The notes: generated by a model not told the origin, from the sequence alone. Counted from the first letter of the stretch, positions 17,584-26,743 are shown. The stretch is DNA of 64,000 nt from CATOSD01 sp965226695 (GCA_965226695.1 OZ245405.1:930001-994000), one strand, 5' to 3'. Made by a program: numbers and translations.

Positions 17584-18570
17584 GTGTGGAAGCAGGGGTC
17601 CGTAGATTCCCTGTATGGCGTCCAATCGAAGCGCGCTCACCGGGCGCTTGGTTGGGCAACAGCTAGGAGGCAGGTTTCGCGCACCCGCACGATTCGACCG
17701 CACAGTTCCGACGCGGCGCCTCGACCCACACCGACGGCAACAGTCCCTCCGGAATCCGGGCCGCCACCGTGGAGAGAGCGCTGGGGGGCTCTGCGCCGTC
17801 GGCCCGCCATGCTGGCTCTCGCCGCATTCGGTGTGGCGGCGCTGGTGCTGGCCCTCGTCTTCTGGACGACTGCCCGCACGGACCGCCGGGAGCTCTCGTC
17901 CGTGGACGTGGAGGCTGCCGTCGCGGAGGCGCTGAACGCCGGAACGCCCGCCCCGGCAGTCGCCGTGCGGGTTTACCAGGCCATACTGCCGTCGTTGGTC
18001 GTCGTGCAGACCGACAACCCGGACCGGGAGAAAGCCTTCGGTATAGGAAGCGGAGTGGTGATCAACAGCGATGCCGAGGTGCTCACTGCGTTGCACGTCG
18101 TCGAGGACTCGACCGAGATTCAGTTGATCTTCGCGGACGGCACCAGGTCAGCCGCCACCGTCGCGAACGTGGACCCGGAGAGGGACATCGCCGTTCTTAC
18201 TCCCAACGCGCTGCCCGGCTTTGTCTTGCCCGCCACGATAGGCAATTCCTCTGCGATGCGTGTGGGCGACGAGGTGTTCGCGGTGGGCAACCCCATGGGC
18301 CTGGCGGGCTCGCTGAGCGCGGGCGTCGTGTCGGGCCTCGGCCGCGAGTCCACGCCGCCCGGCAGGGAGCAATCTCTACAGGGGCTGATCCAGTTCGACG
18401 CGGCGGTGAATCCGGGCAGCTCGGGCGGTCCGCTGCTGGACCGGCGCGGCCAGGTCGTCGGTATCGTCACCGGGCTGATCAACCCGACCGATCAGGACGT
18501 CTTCATCGGCATAGGATTCGCGGTCCCAATCGACGTGGCCGTAACGGCCGCCGGAGGCCCGGCGCGGTAG
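17584..18570 (+). CDS. membrane-anchored trypsin-like serine protease (HtrA/DegP type, no PDZ)
   Basis: The catalytic triad is visible: His in VLTALHVVED, Asp in DPERDIAVL and Ser in NPGSSGGPLL. One N-terminal membrane segment (MLALAAFGVAALVLALVFW) is preceded by basic residues and a Pro-rich stretch, so the protease domain faces outside. The chain stops soon after the last strand (GIGFAVPIDVAV) and has no PDZ domain. The start is uncertain. GTG 17578 or 17584 keeps the conserved WRERWGALRRRP segment, while ATG 17809 begins directly at the membrane helix. An upstream TTGACA at 17567 may be a promoter box. It lies 24 bases before moxR, so it may share the operon and perform envelope quality control. 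Confidence 0.8.
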   Translation: MWKQGSVDSLYGVQSKRAHRALGWATARRQVSRTRTIRPHSSDAAPRPTPTATVPPESGPPPWRERWGALRRRPAMLALAAFGVAALVLALVFWTTARTDRRELSSVDVEAAVAEALNAGTPAPAVAVRVYQAILPSLVVVQTDNPDREKAFGIGSGVVINSDAEVLTALHVVEDSTEIQLIFADGTRSAATVANVDPERDIAVLTPNALPGFVLPATIGNSSAMRVGDEVFAVGNPMGLAGSLSAGVVSGLGRESTPPGREQSLQGLIQFDAAVNPGSSGGPLLDRRGQVVGIVTGLINPTDQDVFIGIGFAVPIDVAVTAAGGPAR

Positions 18571-18594
18571 TCGATCGAAAGGTGTGCATCAGGC

Positions 18595-19596
18595 ATGACA
18601 GGTAACGGAAACAGCCAACCCATGGAACGGGTGCTGTACGAGGTGAAGAAGGTCATAGTAGGCCAGGACCACCTGCTGGAGCGCATGGTAGTGGCGCTGT
18701 TGGCGAGGGGCCACATCCTCGTCGAGGGCGTCCCCGGACTCGCGAAGACGATGGCGGTGAAGACGCTGTCGCAGGCCATAAACGGGGAGTTTCAGCGCAT
18801 ACAGTTCACGCCCGACCTGATGCCCGCGGACCTCGTAGGCACCCGCATCTACAACCAGAGGACGGGCAGCTTCAACACGGCGCTGGGCCCGGTCTTCACC
18901 AACCTGCTGCTGGCCGACGAGATCAATCGCGCGCCCGCCAAGGTGCAGAGCGCCCTGCTCGAGGTGATGCAGGAACGGCAGGTCACCATAGGCCGGGAGA
19001 CCCACCCGGTGCCGGGGCCATTCCTCGTAATGGCCACCCAGAACCCCATCGAGGCGGAGGGCACCTACCCGCTGCCCGAGGCGCAGGTGGACCGTTTCAT
19101 GCTGAAGGTGCTCGTCGGTTATCCCAGCACTACCGAGGAATTCGTAATCGTAGAGCGCATGACCGGCCCGCTTCAGGACGTGCAGGCCGTCATCGACACC
19201 GAAGAGTTGTCTGCCCTGCAGCGCCGCGCGGACGGCGTATACGTGGACCCGGCCCTCATCGAGTACTCGGTGAAACTGGTCACGGCCACGCGCAGGCCGG
19301 AGGAGTGCGGCCTCGGCGACCTCAAGCGCTACATACTCTACGGGGCCAGTCCCCGCGCGTCCATCAACTTGATAGTCGCCGGACGGGCGCTGGCCTTCGT
19401 GCGGGGACGAGACTACGCGCTGCCGCAGGACGTCCGCGACGTGGCGCTCGACGTGATGCGGCATCGGCTCGTTCTCTCCTACGAAGCGCTCTCCGATGAC
19501 GTCAGCAGCGACGACATTCTCAACAGGCTGATGGAAGCGGTCCCATTGCCGGAGGTACCACTGCGTGAGTACGCGGGCACCCGTCCAACCCGGTGA
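18595..19596 (+). CDS. MoxR-family AAA+ ATPase
   Basis: 333 residues with Walker A GVPGLAKT, Walker B LLLADEINRAPAK, sensor 1 ATQNPIEAEGTYPLPEAQ and the arginine-bearing SPRASINL region: a complete MoxR ATPase. MoxR proteins act as chaperone-like remodelers for proteins with von Willebrand A domains. The neighbours fit exactly: DUF58 starts 32 bases before the moxR stop and two VWA proteins follow. A purine-rich GAAAGGTG precedes the ATG at 18595. This gene order is the Bat-type operon found widely in bacteria, linked in some species to stress and oxygen tolerance. The client in this organism is unknown. Confidence 0.93.
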   Translation: MTGNGNSQPMERVLYEVKKVIVGQDHLLERMVVALLARGHILVEGVPGLAKTMAVKTLSQAINGEFQRIQFTPDLMPADLVGTRIYNQRTGSFNTALGPVFTNLLLADEINRAPAKVQSALLEVMQERQVTIGRETHPVPGPFLVMATQNPIEAEGTYPLPEAQVDRFMLKVLVGYPSTTEEFVIVERMTGPLQDVQAVIDTEELSALQRRADGVYVDPALIEYSVKLVTATRRPEECGLGDLKRYILYGASPRASINLIVAGRALAFVRGRDYALPQDVRDVALDVMRHRLVLSYEALSDDVSSDDILNRLMEAVPLPEVPLREYAGTRPTR

Positions 19597-20488
19597 CCGG
19601 GAGGCGCCGGAGCGGGTGCTGAATCGGCTCGACTGGCAAGTTCTGCGCCGGCTCGACGGAATCCTCCAGGGAGACTATCGCAGCCTCTTCATGGGCGGCG
19701 GCCTCGACTTCGCCGAGCTGCGCGAGTACCAGCCTCCGGACGACGTCCGGCACATCGACTGGAACGTCACCGCGCGGATGGACGCGCCGTACGTGCGACG
19801 TTACATGGAGGACCGGGAGGTCTCGGCGTGGTTCCTCGTCGACCTGAGCCCTTCGATGGCTTTTGGGGCGCAGGAAAGGCGCAAAGAGTCCGTCCTGGTC
19901 GACCTCGTGGGGGTGCTGGCGCGCCTGCTCACGCGAAACGGGAACCGCGTGGGCGCAATACTGTACGACAACGAGATCGAGCTTGCGATTCCTCCCCGCG
20001 GCGGCCGCACCCAGGTGCTGCGGCTGATAAACGACATCCAGAGACAGCAGTCGTCTCCCGGCGGCGCCATGACGGACCTGGCGAGGCTGCTGGAGTCCGC
20101 CCACAACGCCATCAAGCGGCGCTCCCTCGTATTCGTGGTTTCCGACTTCATATGCGTGCCCGGCTGGGACAGGGCCATGGACGGCCTAAACAGGAAGCAC
20201 GAGGTGCTGGCCGTGCGGCTCTGGGACCCGCGCGAGATGGACCTGCCCGACGTCGGTGTGGTGCTCGTCGAAGACTCGGAGACGGGCGACCAACTGACAG
20301 TGGACACGAGCGACAGGCGATTCCGGCGGCGATTTCATCAGGCCGCTCGACTGCGCGAAGCAGAGCTGGCGCAAGCCTTCAGGCGCGCGGGCGTGGACGA
20401 GCTGAAGCTCTCTACGCAGGAGGACCTGGTGCTGGCCATCCTGCGGTTCGCCTCGCTGCGGAGCCGCGCGCGGCTCCGCGACCGGTAG
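19565..20488 (+). CDS. DUF58 domain protein
   Basis: 307 residues starting at GTG 19565, with GGAGG at nine-base spacing, overlapping moxR by 32 bases. The DUF58 signature GGGLDFAELREYQPPDDVRHIDWNVTAR (in two parts here: GGGLDFAELREYQPPDDVR, then HIDWNVTAR) is near residue 44. A VWA-like half follows, with DLSPSMAFG as a degenerate MIDAS and a C-terminal FASLRSRARL tail. DUF58 proteins always accompany MoxR ATPases and are thought to link them to VWA partners. No membrane segment is seen, so it is cytoplasmic. Overlapping starts imply coupled translation. Confidence 0.9.
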   Translation: MSTRAPVQPGDREAPERVLNRLDWQVLRRLDGILQGDYRSLFMGGGLDFAELREYQPPDDVRHIDWNVTARMDAPYVRRYMEDREVSAWFLVDLSPSMAFGAQERRKESVLVDLVGVLARLLTRNGNRVGAILYDNEIELAIPPRGGRTQVLRLINDIQRQQSSPGGAMTDLARLLESAHNAIKRRSLVFVVSDFICVPGWDRAMDGLNRKHEVLAVRLWDPREMDLPDVGVVLVEDSETGDQLTVDTSDRRFRRRFHQAARLREAELAQAFRRAGVDELKLSTQEDLVLAILRFASLRSRARLRDR

Positions 20489-20497
20489 GAATCGGCG

Positions 20498-21487
20498 GTG
20501 GTATCGTTTATCTGGCCGTGGGTCCTGGTCTCTCTGCTCGCGCTGCCCGCGTGCGTCTACGTGTACGTGCTTATGCAGCGGAGGCGGAGCCTGAACGCGG
20601 CCAGGCTGGGCGCAATAGGGGCAGCGCAGGAAGGGACCGCCGCGTCGGCGGGGAGGCTGCGATACGTCCCGCCCCTAATCGTCCTGATTGGCGTTGCACT
20701 CCTCGCGGTGGCTTCGGCGCGCCCACAGCTGACGCTGCCGCTGCCCCGCATGGAAGGCACCGTCATGCTGGCTCTCGACGTGTCGTCAAGCATGGCCGCC
20801 GAGGACGTCGAGCCTACCAGGATGGACGCCGCCAGGCTCGTCGCGAAGACCCTGGTCGAGCGGCGTCCCGGCCACTCCAGGATAGGCGTGGTGGCCTTCG
20901 GCGAGGGCGGGCTGGTCGTGCAGCCTCCGACCGACGATGACGAGGCGCTGCTCGCCACCATCGACCGCCTGGCGCCGTACAGCGGGACGTCGCTGGGCAG
21001 AGGAATACTGACCGCGCTGAACATTGTCGCGCCGGAGCCTGAGTCCACCCCTGGTGGGGCGGCCCCGCTGGACGAAACGGAGCCTCGGGGGGCATTCGCG
21101 CCCGCGATTATCGTGCTGCTGACCGACGGTGAGAACACCGATCCTCCCGACCCGCTGGAGGTCGCGCAGACGGCCATCGAGCGGGGTGTGCGAGTCTACA
21201 CAGTGGGAATCGGGACGGAGGAAGGGGCGGCCATAGACGTCGACGGCTTCAGCCTGTTTACGCAGCTCAACGAGCCGGTCCTGCAGGAGATTGCCCTGCT
21301 GACCGAAGGCGTATACTTCAGGCTGGATGACATCGACGACACGCCGTCCGTGTACAACGAGCTGGAGACCGAGTTCGTAGTCGAGCCGCGGGAAGTGGAG
21401 GTCACGTCCTTGCTTGGGGGCATCAGCGCGTTGCTGCTGCTCGCGGGCGGCCTGCTGTCCCTGTTCTGGTTTGGGCGAATGCCGTAG
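20498..21487 (+). CDS. VWA-domain membrane protein (BatA-like)
   Basis: 329 residues from GTG 20498. Two N-terminal membrane helices (residues about 5-26 and 55-75) precede a VWA domain whose MIDAS reads LALDVSSSMAAEDVEP, with Thr and Asp partners in GTSLGRGI and VLLTDGENTD. A third helix near the C-terminus (SLLGGISALLLLAGGLLSLF) anchors the end. The domain should bind a divalent ion and a protein ligand outside the membrane plane. It is third in the MoxR operon, nine bases after DUF58. Confidence 0.9.
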   Translation: MVSFIWPWVLVSLLALPACVYVYVLMQRRRSLNAARLGAIGAAQEGTAASAGRLRYVPPLIVLIGVALLAVASARPQLTLPLPRMEGTVMLALDVSSSMAAEDVEPTRMDAARLVAKTLVERRPGHSRIGVVAFGEGGLVVQPPTDDDEALLATIDRLAPYSGTSLGRGILTALNIVAPEPESTPGGAAPLDETEPRGAFAPAIIVLLTDGENTDPPDPLEVAQTAIERGVRVYTVGIGTEEGAAIDVDGFSLFTQLNEPVLQEIALLTEGVYFRLDDIDDTPSVYNELETEFVVEPREVEVTSLLGGISALLLLAGGLLSLFWFGRMP

Positions 21488-21501
21488 GTGGAGGTCATGC
21501 C

Positions 21502-22578
21502 ATGGGTGTGCTCTGGCCTGCTTATCTGCTGCTGCTGACTGTCATACCACTGGTAGTCGGCGTGTATCTGCTGGTACTGAGGCGGAGGAGGCGGTTTGCC
21601 GTCGGCTACTCCAGCCTGTCCCTGATACGGCAGGCCATGCCAAGCGGGTTTCGGTGGAGGCGTCACCTGCCGTTCGCCCTGCTGGCGCTCGCCCTCGCGC
21701 TTCTCATCTTGGCCCTCTCTCGCCCATTCGCGGACGTGACCGTGGCCGCCAACAGGTCCACCGTCATGCTGGCGCTGGACGTGTCGCTCAGCATGTGCGC
21801 CGACGATGTATATCCCAACAGGCTCACGATCGCCCAGGAAGCCTCCAAGAGGTTCATAGACGGCCAGGAGCCGGGTACACGGGTGGGACTGGTCGCATTC
21901 GCGGGCTTCGCCCAGCTTGTCGTTCCTCCCACAACCGAGCGGGAGACGCTGCTCGAGGCTCTGGACAACCTGACCACGGCGCGCGCGACGGCCGTCGGCA
22001 GCGCTATCGCCCGCGCGCTGGATGCGCTGTCCGAGGTGAATCCGAACATCCCGCCCTTGAGCGTATTCGTCACGCCTCGCAACCAGGTGACCGGCGCCGA
22101 TGAGGAGTTCAGCTATCAGCCCGACGTAATCGTGCTGCTGACCGACGGCGCGAGCAACCGGGGGGTGCTGCCGCTTATCGCCGCCCGCGCCGCCCGCGAC
22201 CGGGGAGTCCGGGTGTACACCATCGGTTTCGGCACGACCAATCCGGCAGTGATGAGGTGCTCGCCCGACCAGCTCGGCGGCGACGAGTTCGCCAACCGGA
22301 TCGCGAGAGGCGGCTTCGGGAGCTTCAGCCGGGGGTTTGGAGGAGGCAACTTCCTGATGCTGGACGAGCGGACCCTGGGGCTAGTCGCCCAGATCTCCGA
22401 TGCTGAGTACTACACGGCCGAGAGCGCGGACGAACTGCTCGAAGTCTTCTCCACGATCCCGCTGGAGACCGAAAAGAAGAAGGTCCGCATGGAGCTTTCG
22501 GCGCTGCTCACCGCCGCGGGCGCCCTCCTCGCGCTAGCCGCCGTGGGACTCGGCCTGCGCTGGAGCCCGCTGCCGTGA
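21502..22578 (+). CDS. VWA-domain membrane protein (BatA/BatB-like paralogue)
   Basis: 358 residues from ATG 21502, with GGAGG seven bases upstream. Same plan as the preceding gene: two N-terminal helices, MIDAS LALDVSLSMCADDVYP, metal-site Thr in TTARATAVGSAIA, Asp in VLLTDGASN, and a C-terminal membrane helix. It differs by a Gly/Phe-rich insertion (GGFGSFSRGFGGGNF) before the final strand and by TPRNQVTGADEEF between sites, so the two paralogues probably bind different partners. Last gene of the operon; the GC-rich run ends here and AT-richer accessory DNA begins. Confidence 0.9.
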   Translation: MGVLWPAYLLLLTVIPLVVGVYLLVLRRRRRFAVGYSSLSLIRQAMPSGFRWRRHLPFALLALALALLILALSRPFADVTVAANRSTVMLALDVSLSMCADDVYPNRLTIAQEASKRFIDGQEPGTRVGLVAFAGFAQLVVPPTTERETLLEALDNLTTARATAVGSAIARALDALSEVNPNIPPLSVFVTPRNQVTGADEEFSYQPDVIVLLTDGASNRGVLPLIAARAARDRGVRVYTIGFGTTNPAVMRCSPDQLGGDEFANRIARGGFGSFSRGFGGGNFLMLDERTLGLVAQISDAEYYTAESADELLEVFSTIPLETEKKKVRMELSALLTAAGALLALAAVGLGLRWSPLP

Positions 22579-22775
22579 GGGGACTTTGGGGTGGCGGAGA
22601 GTTGCGGGAGGAGTCTTACTGAACCTCCGCGATTCATGGAGACCCTGCAATCTCTTTCTTTGAACGAGCACGCGTAGCACTTCAGATGGTCGGCTCAGTA
22701 GTGTGTTGGTTGCTACCCATGTATGTTCTCAAACTGCCTATAGTGTGACTTCCGTCATCACACCAACTGAGTGAG

Positions 22776-23816
22776 TCAGCTTAGACTTTCAAGTCGTTCA
22801 ATGTTCTTCCGCCATACCTCGTTGTCTCTCAAGAAGATGAACCCACATGAATTGCAGAGAACTGAAACAACGCCAACGGAAATAGGATTTCCAAACATCC
22901 TATAGCCGTCTCTGTATTGGCTAACCCCCTTCATACCGCAAGAAGGACAGCGTGACGGTATTTCGTGAAGGGGTGGTAACCCTCTGTCTATCAAGTACCG
23001 TACTTCGTGAATCAGGGCGAGAGTCTCTCCGACTCCCGAAACTCGATCTGATAGATTCTGTCGTATGGTACGTTCGAAAATGTGCGATAAATGCCATGTG
23101 ACGGACTTTGTGGGGAACATCTTCTCCATGGACAAATCCCGGAACACGGCCTGTTCACGCGCGAAGGCCCGTTTAGACGTCATGGCAGACCACAGTACTT
23201 TGGAAGCAGAGTATATGTCCGAGTGGGCTCCAATGTGTGCAAGGTTTCCTGACTCGCATTCCGGGGACGAGTAATTGCGAGTGCCAACGTTCTCGTCACT
23301 CAAAGTTATGACTGTTCCATCTTGGAATTGACAGATCCCAAAATCGATTATACGTATGGTCTTGTCTTTCAGTACCAAGATGTTCTTGGGATTGATGTCT
23401 CGGTGTACGATTGGAGGACTAGAGACTTGGCAATCTTCAATCGCTGAGATTACTTGCTTGAACAGGTCAAGACTCATAGAGGCGTCGCCATGATATGGGT
23501 TGGAATCCGATAAAATCACACTGTCAAGCGTCTTCGCATCCTCGTGATGTTCCATCACATAGAACTGAAATGGCTCGTCCACATCAGAGTGGTCAATCAC
23601 TCTTGCGATCCAGTCGGACGTTAAGTTCTTGATGGCTTCGATCTCTCGACGAAAACGCTGTCGTGCTTGCGATGACTTAGCGTTTTTGAGGATCTTCAGG
23701 GCATAGTTCGGGCCTTGTAGCTGACACTTGTGTGTGACGAGGTGGACTTCTCCTTGTCCTCCACTTCCCAGAGTCGTGCCTGTTGAACGCCAAGGTACAT
23801 GTTGCGGGATTTTCAT
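22776..23816 (-). CDS. Ser/Thr protein kinase with C-terminal zinc ribbon
   Basis: 346 residues from ATG 23816, with AAGGAG eight bases upstream. Kinase landmarks: Gly loop GSGGQGEVHLV, lysine in YALKILKN, catalytic loop IVHRDINPKN, DFG as IIDFGICQ and a GTRNYSSPE activation segment, so it should be active. After the kinase lies a four-Cys ribbon (CPSCG at about 292 and CNSCG at about 325), which may bind nucleic acid or protein. There is no membrane segment, unlike PknB-type sensors. Codon use is clearly AT-richer than in the neighbouring operons, pointing to acquisition. Two small genes of similar composition lie upstream on the same strand. Kinases of this compact type occur in phage-defence loci, but that role is only an inference here. 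Confidence 0.85.
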   Translation of the reverse strand: MKIPQHVPWRSTGTTLGSGGQGEVHLVTHKCQLQGPNYALKILKNAKSSQARQRFRREIEAIKNLTSDWIARVIDHSDVDEPFQFYVMEHHEDAKTLDSVILSDSNPYHGDASMSLDLFKQVISAIEDCQVSSPPIVHRDINPKNILVLKDKTIRIIDFGICQFQDGTVITLSDENVGTRNYSSPECESGNLAHIGAHSDIYSASKVLWSAMTSKRAFAREQAVFRDLSMEKMFPTKSVTWHLSHIFERTIRQNLSDRVSGVGETLALIHEVRYLIDRGLPPLHEIPSRCPSCGMKGVSQYRDGYRMFGNPISVGVVSVLCNSCGFIFLRDNEVWRKNIERLESLS

Positions 23817-24063
23817 GTTCGGGACTCCTTACATCGCTGGAGGCATCTTGGTCTTGACTGGGTCTGAGCTGCATTGGGTGGTCGAGTCGGCATCTGCACA
23901 TCCTCAACCATCTTGGCCGGTGCGTAGATTGTCCTGGACTGAGCGGCCTCACTCCGAAATTGTGGGCGCATTAGACACTGTGTTTCGAGCTAGCAGTTTT
24001 CGAAGACAATAGTAATTCACAAATCAACGTTCAGGGCGATGAACCTCATCCGATGGAGCCTAC

Positions 24064-24492
24064 TTATTGCAGAACATCCTCGGACAGCGGGTCAAAGTTG
24101 TTCCTAGCCGACAGGATAAATCTGTCCACCACGGCCCAGGTCCGTAGTAGAACGTCAACCCGCTCATCTCCGGACATTGGTTCAATTCTCCCATGTCGTT
24201 CACCCAGAGCGAATCTCTCTATAGTGCTAAACCAAGACCTGCTGATACATAGGTCACTACGCATTCTCTCCCATGAATCTCTTCGCGCTGCATTCTCATC
24301 TTCATTGGAAAAGTCAATATAGCATTGCCGAATGCACTCAATTGCACGGAAGCAAAAGAAGGCCGAGAGATTTGGCGAACGAATAGCTTCTCGCAGATCC
24401 CCCAGAGCGATACGTAGCTGCATCAGCCTAAAGGAGGCATTCTCATCCTCAATCTGCTTTTGGTCGGTCATGAGCGCGTACAAGCTGGCCAT
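24064..24492 (-). CDS. hypothetical protein, possibly HEPN-like helical
   Basis: 142 residues, largely alpha-helical by composition. A central FFCFRAIECIRQCYIDF helix and a later FALGERHGRI segment are seen. The pairing of a conserved FRAIE helix with a downstream RHG motif recalls HEPN-like or other helical proteins found next to mobile genes, but the canonical RxxxxH is not clear. The start is ATG 24492, or ATG 24471 if the overlap with the upstream gene is to be short; neither has a strong ribosome binding site. It overlaps the 137-residue gene, so the two are probably cotranslated. Function unknown. Confidence 0.6.
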   Translation of the reverse strand: MASLYALMTDQKQIEDENASFRLMQLRIALGDLREAIRSPNLSAFFCFRAIECIRQCYIDFSNEDENAARRDSWERMRSDLCISRSWFSTIERFALGERHGRIEPMSGDERVDVLLRTWAVVDRFILSARNNFDPLSEDVLQ

Positions 24493-24862
24493 ACGTCACA
24501 GGGCGATCGGGCTTTGATGCCTGTAACACTCCAACCTCCACTCCGAACACCGTCCACTGTTCTCCAGTCGAGTCAATCACAGAAGTGATTTCTACGTCGT
24601 ATCCTCGGCCTTCAACAAATGAGAATGCATCGACAGCGCCTCGCACTGCGGACTCGACGCTATTTCTAGCTGTCTCGAGACTTTCGACCCTTTCCTCAGA
24701 AGTCGCAACGACCAAGACTTGCGCGTTATCGATTTTGACGTGCGCGTTCAAGAGTAGCACGCTGTCCGCCATTCTTGTTTCGATCGTACAGCGAATCGGA
24801 CTGAGCGTGACATATGCTCTTTCGGGATGAACCCTTCCGGAGAACATATAGGTGTACGTCAT
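24449..24862 (-). CDS. hypothetical protein, 137 aa
   Basis: Starts at ATG 24862, with TTGGAG eight bases upstream. No recognised domain. The first half is beta-rich (YVTLSPIRCTIETRMADSV; QVLVVATSEERVESLE). A helix follows (RNSVESAVRGAVDAFSFVEG), then further strands (YDVEITSVIDSTGEQWTVFG). It is first of a probable three-gene AT-richer island with the helical protein and the kinase. It has neither a signal peptide nor a membrane helix, so a cytoplasmic sensor or effector is possible but speculative. Confidence 0.55.
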   Translation of the reverse strand: MTYTYMFSGRVHPERAYVTLSPIRCTIETRMADSVLLLNAHVKIDNAQVLVVATSEERVESLETARNSVESAVRGAVDAFSFVEGRGYDVEITSVIDSTGEQWTVFGVEVGVLQASKPDRPVTYGQLVRAHDRPKAD

Positions 24863-25232
24863 CCATATGACTCCAAGCTCGCTAGTATCGGGTCAATCTG
24901 AATATGCTAGACATGTTTCCCTATCCGTCATTCCCGCGAAAGCGGGAACCCAGGGGTGGAGCAGCATCACCATTGGTAAAACCATCTGGAACCGGTACTA
25001 GAATCTGAATTGCCGCTGACCGTCTAGAAACCCGTTCCGGCAAGCCGACTAGCTCGATAAACCTGCATACAAGTTGCCCTGGCTGATGCGTCTTCACCTC
25101 TCAGTGGTGCTTGCCCTTACACCAACCGATCGGAGCAGACTATGCGGACTACCTGCGGCTCGTGCAACTTTTTGTGTTGGGCCAGAATTCACAGCCTCTT
25201 GTACCGATGGAAGAACGGCACGGAATGGTGCT
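24863..25232. other. intergenic region with one REP element
   Basis: Holds a palindromic element at 24926-24952 (CATTCCCGCGAAAGCGGGAA). Nothing else gene-like is seen. It separates the kinase island from the first duplicated tRNA segment. Confidence 0.5.
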
Positions 25233-25309
25233 TGGTAGCGCATAGGGGATTCGAACCCCTGATCTCCGCCTTGAGAGGGCGGTGTCCTTGGCCACTAGAC
25301 GAATGCGCC
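25233..25309 (-). tRNA. tRNA-Glu (CTC), copy 1
   Basis: Cloverleaf on the minus strand: acceptor GGCGCAT/ATGCGCT, anticodon loop CTCTCAA with anticodon CTC, T-loop GGTTCGAATCC, encoded CCA. Same sequence as the copy at 34078-34154. Confidence 0.95.
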
Positions 25310-25337
25310 ACGCAAAGGCCCTGCTGAAATGACGTCC

Positions 25338-25411
25338 TGGCTGGGGATCGAGGATTCGAACCTCGGCTTACAGATCCAGAGTCTGTCATTCTACCACTAG
25401 ACTAATCCCCA
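25338..25411 (-). tRNA. tRNA-Gln (CTG), copy 1
   Basis: Cloverleaf on the minus strand: acceptor TGGGGAT/ATCCCCA, anticodon loop CTCTGGA with anticodon CTG, T-loop GTTCGAATC, encoded CCA. It differs from the copy at 34183-34256 by one base between the D and anticodon arms. Confidence 0.95.
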
Positions 25412-25491
25412 GCACGCCTGTTCCCCAGCACGCCTGTATTTTATCAAGGGATTTTCGCCAATTCAAGCCCAACCTCGCCCCCACTGCCGCC

Positions 25492-25520
25492 GTCATTCCG
25501 GCCCCCGAGCCGGAATCCAG
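25492..25520 (+). repeat. REP-like palindrome CATTCCGG-CCGGAATCC
   Basis: GTCATTCCGGCCCCCGAGCC followed by GGAATCCAG forms a short palindrome. The same element precedes the intact monooxygenase at 34527-34555. Confidence 0.75.
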
Positions 25521-25551
25521 GGGAGCGGGCTCCGCAACAGGGAGACCGCTC

Positions 25552-25754
25552 TTGAAGATAGGACTGTTCCTGAACACCCAAACGCCCGATAGCGACGCGC
25601 TGCCGACCGTCATCGCCGACAGCGCCGAGCAGGTGCGGACCGCCCGCGACGCCGGATTCGACATCATCTGCGCCGGCCAGCACTACCTCTCCGCGCCCTA
25701 CTCTCAACCCGCAACGCTGCCCTTCCTCGCTCGCATGGCTGCCGAGTCGGGCAA
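25552..25754 (+). pseudogene. truncated luciferase-like monooxygenase (duplicate 5' end)
   Basis: TTG 25552 opens a frame that matches the first 67 residues of the intact gene at 34585 almost exactly (MKIGLFLNTQTPDSDALPTV through ARMAAESG). Homology then stops abruptly at 25754, where the tail of a minus-strand gene begins. The remnant lacks all of the flavin and substrate site, so it is non-functional. It belongs to a duplicated segment that also carries the tRNA-Glu/tRNA-Gln pair. Confidence 0.9.
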
Positions 25755-26615
25755 CACGTCCACACTAAGCAGTAAATTGAATCTAGTGACCACCAACGGA
25801 ACACCGAACACTGACAGAGCAACTTGCGGATGTAGCCATTTCAAGTTGAACCGAACGTCGTCAAGGCCGACTGCACAACCAGGCTCGAATCTCAAAGTCG
25901 CCCTGTACGAACTACCGGCCTGCCTCAGGTCGAAGTCGCTGACGCGCGGTACTGGATTGTCGCATATCACGTATCGAGGCCACTGCCTGGCATGGACAAC
26001 GTCCTGATACGCTATCGGCCAGTCAAGGTCGTTCTTTTCGACGACCACTTTGGCTCGATGTCGAGCCAAAGTGGTTCCGAGTTTGCCTACGACCTCCCAA
26101 AAGTCTGGATTCTCGCTAAAGCATTGAATCCTCTCCAATCCCTGATAGCCTGCACACGTCAACTTTATCAGGAAGATTGCGTCTGCCAGGAACTTGTTCC
26201 TAGGGTTCCACGCCGAATCGATTCGACGTTCAATGTTTGAGTTCGGCGGGTCGCCATCGAATTCTTGAAGGCTGTTCCACGCCACGTCGTGCCTTATGCA
26301 GACCGCCTCCTCCCTTACGTTGGATAAAGCGCCGATATATCTCCCAAACAACTGTCCATCGTCTGAGCATCGATAGTCGCCCTCATCGAGGCCATACCGG
26401 TGCAGCAGAGCTTCGAATTCGCTGCCATCGTCATCTCTCAGCTTCAAAGCGACCCACTGCTCAAAGTCCGTGTTGAGCATAATGCAGTTTAGCATGTCCA
26501 TCTTGCGACGGGGCACGGTCACCTGGACCAGGCAGTCAGATATCGATGGGCGGCTATGAGGAATTTCAGGCTGCGTCGGGCTCCTGGCACCTGACCCTGC
26601 CGTTGTGGTCGCCAC
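25704..26615 (-). pseudogene. phospholipase A2-like secreted protein, C-terminal fragment
   Basis: 303 residues are open from GTG 26615, but the same frame is readable without a start further upstream to about 26800 (ELFKARLTSLKNGNSVYAGYL). This suggests it is the 3' part of a larger gene joined to the Ig-like fragment by a frameshift. The central motif AVCIRHDVAWNSL followed by IDSAWNPRNKFLAD resembles the CxRHDxxY catalytic region and downstream Asp of bacterial phospholipase A2 proteins. Tyr is replaced by Trp. The C-terminal third is beta-rich and unassigned, and its last 15 codons lie inside the monooxygenase remnant. Calcium-dependent lipid hydrolysis or an effector role is possible. 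Integrity is doubtful. Confidence 0.5.
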
Positions 26616-26743
26616 CGGTGCGGCAACAATCGAGGTAACAATCGTCGAAGCGAACTTTATGGAACGAGGACTAGCGATGTCTTCCGAAAATGCGCGCCCT
26701 TGTGGGGTGTCCAGATAGCCAGCGTAGACCGAGTTGCCGTTCT

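Noticed and set aside
16381..18570. A 729-residue adhesin-protease fusion protein
   Set aside because: The middle is Arg/Pro-rich read-through of Pro/Thr repeat DNA in the wrong frame. The real stalk and anchor are in another frame.
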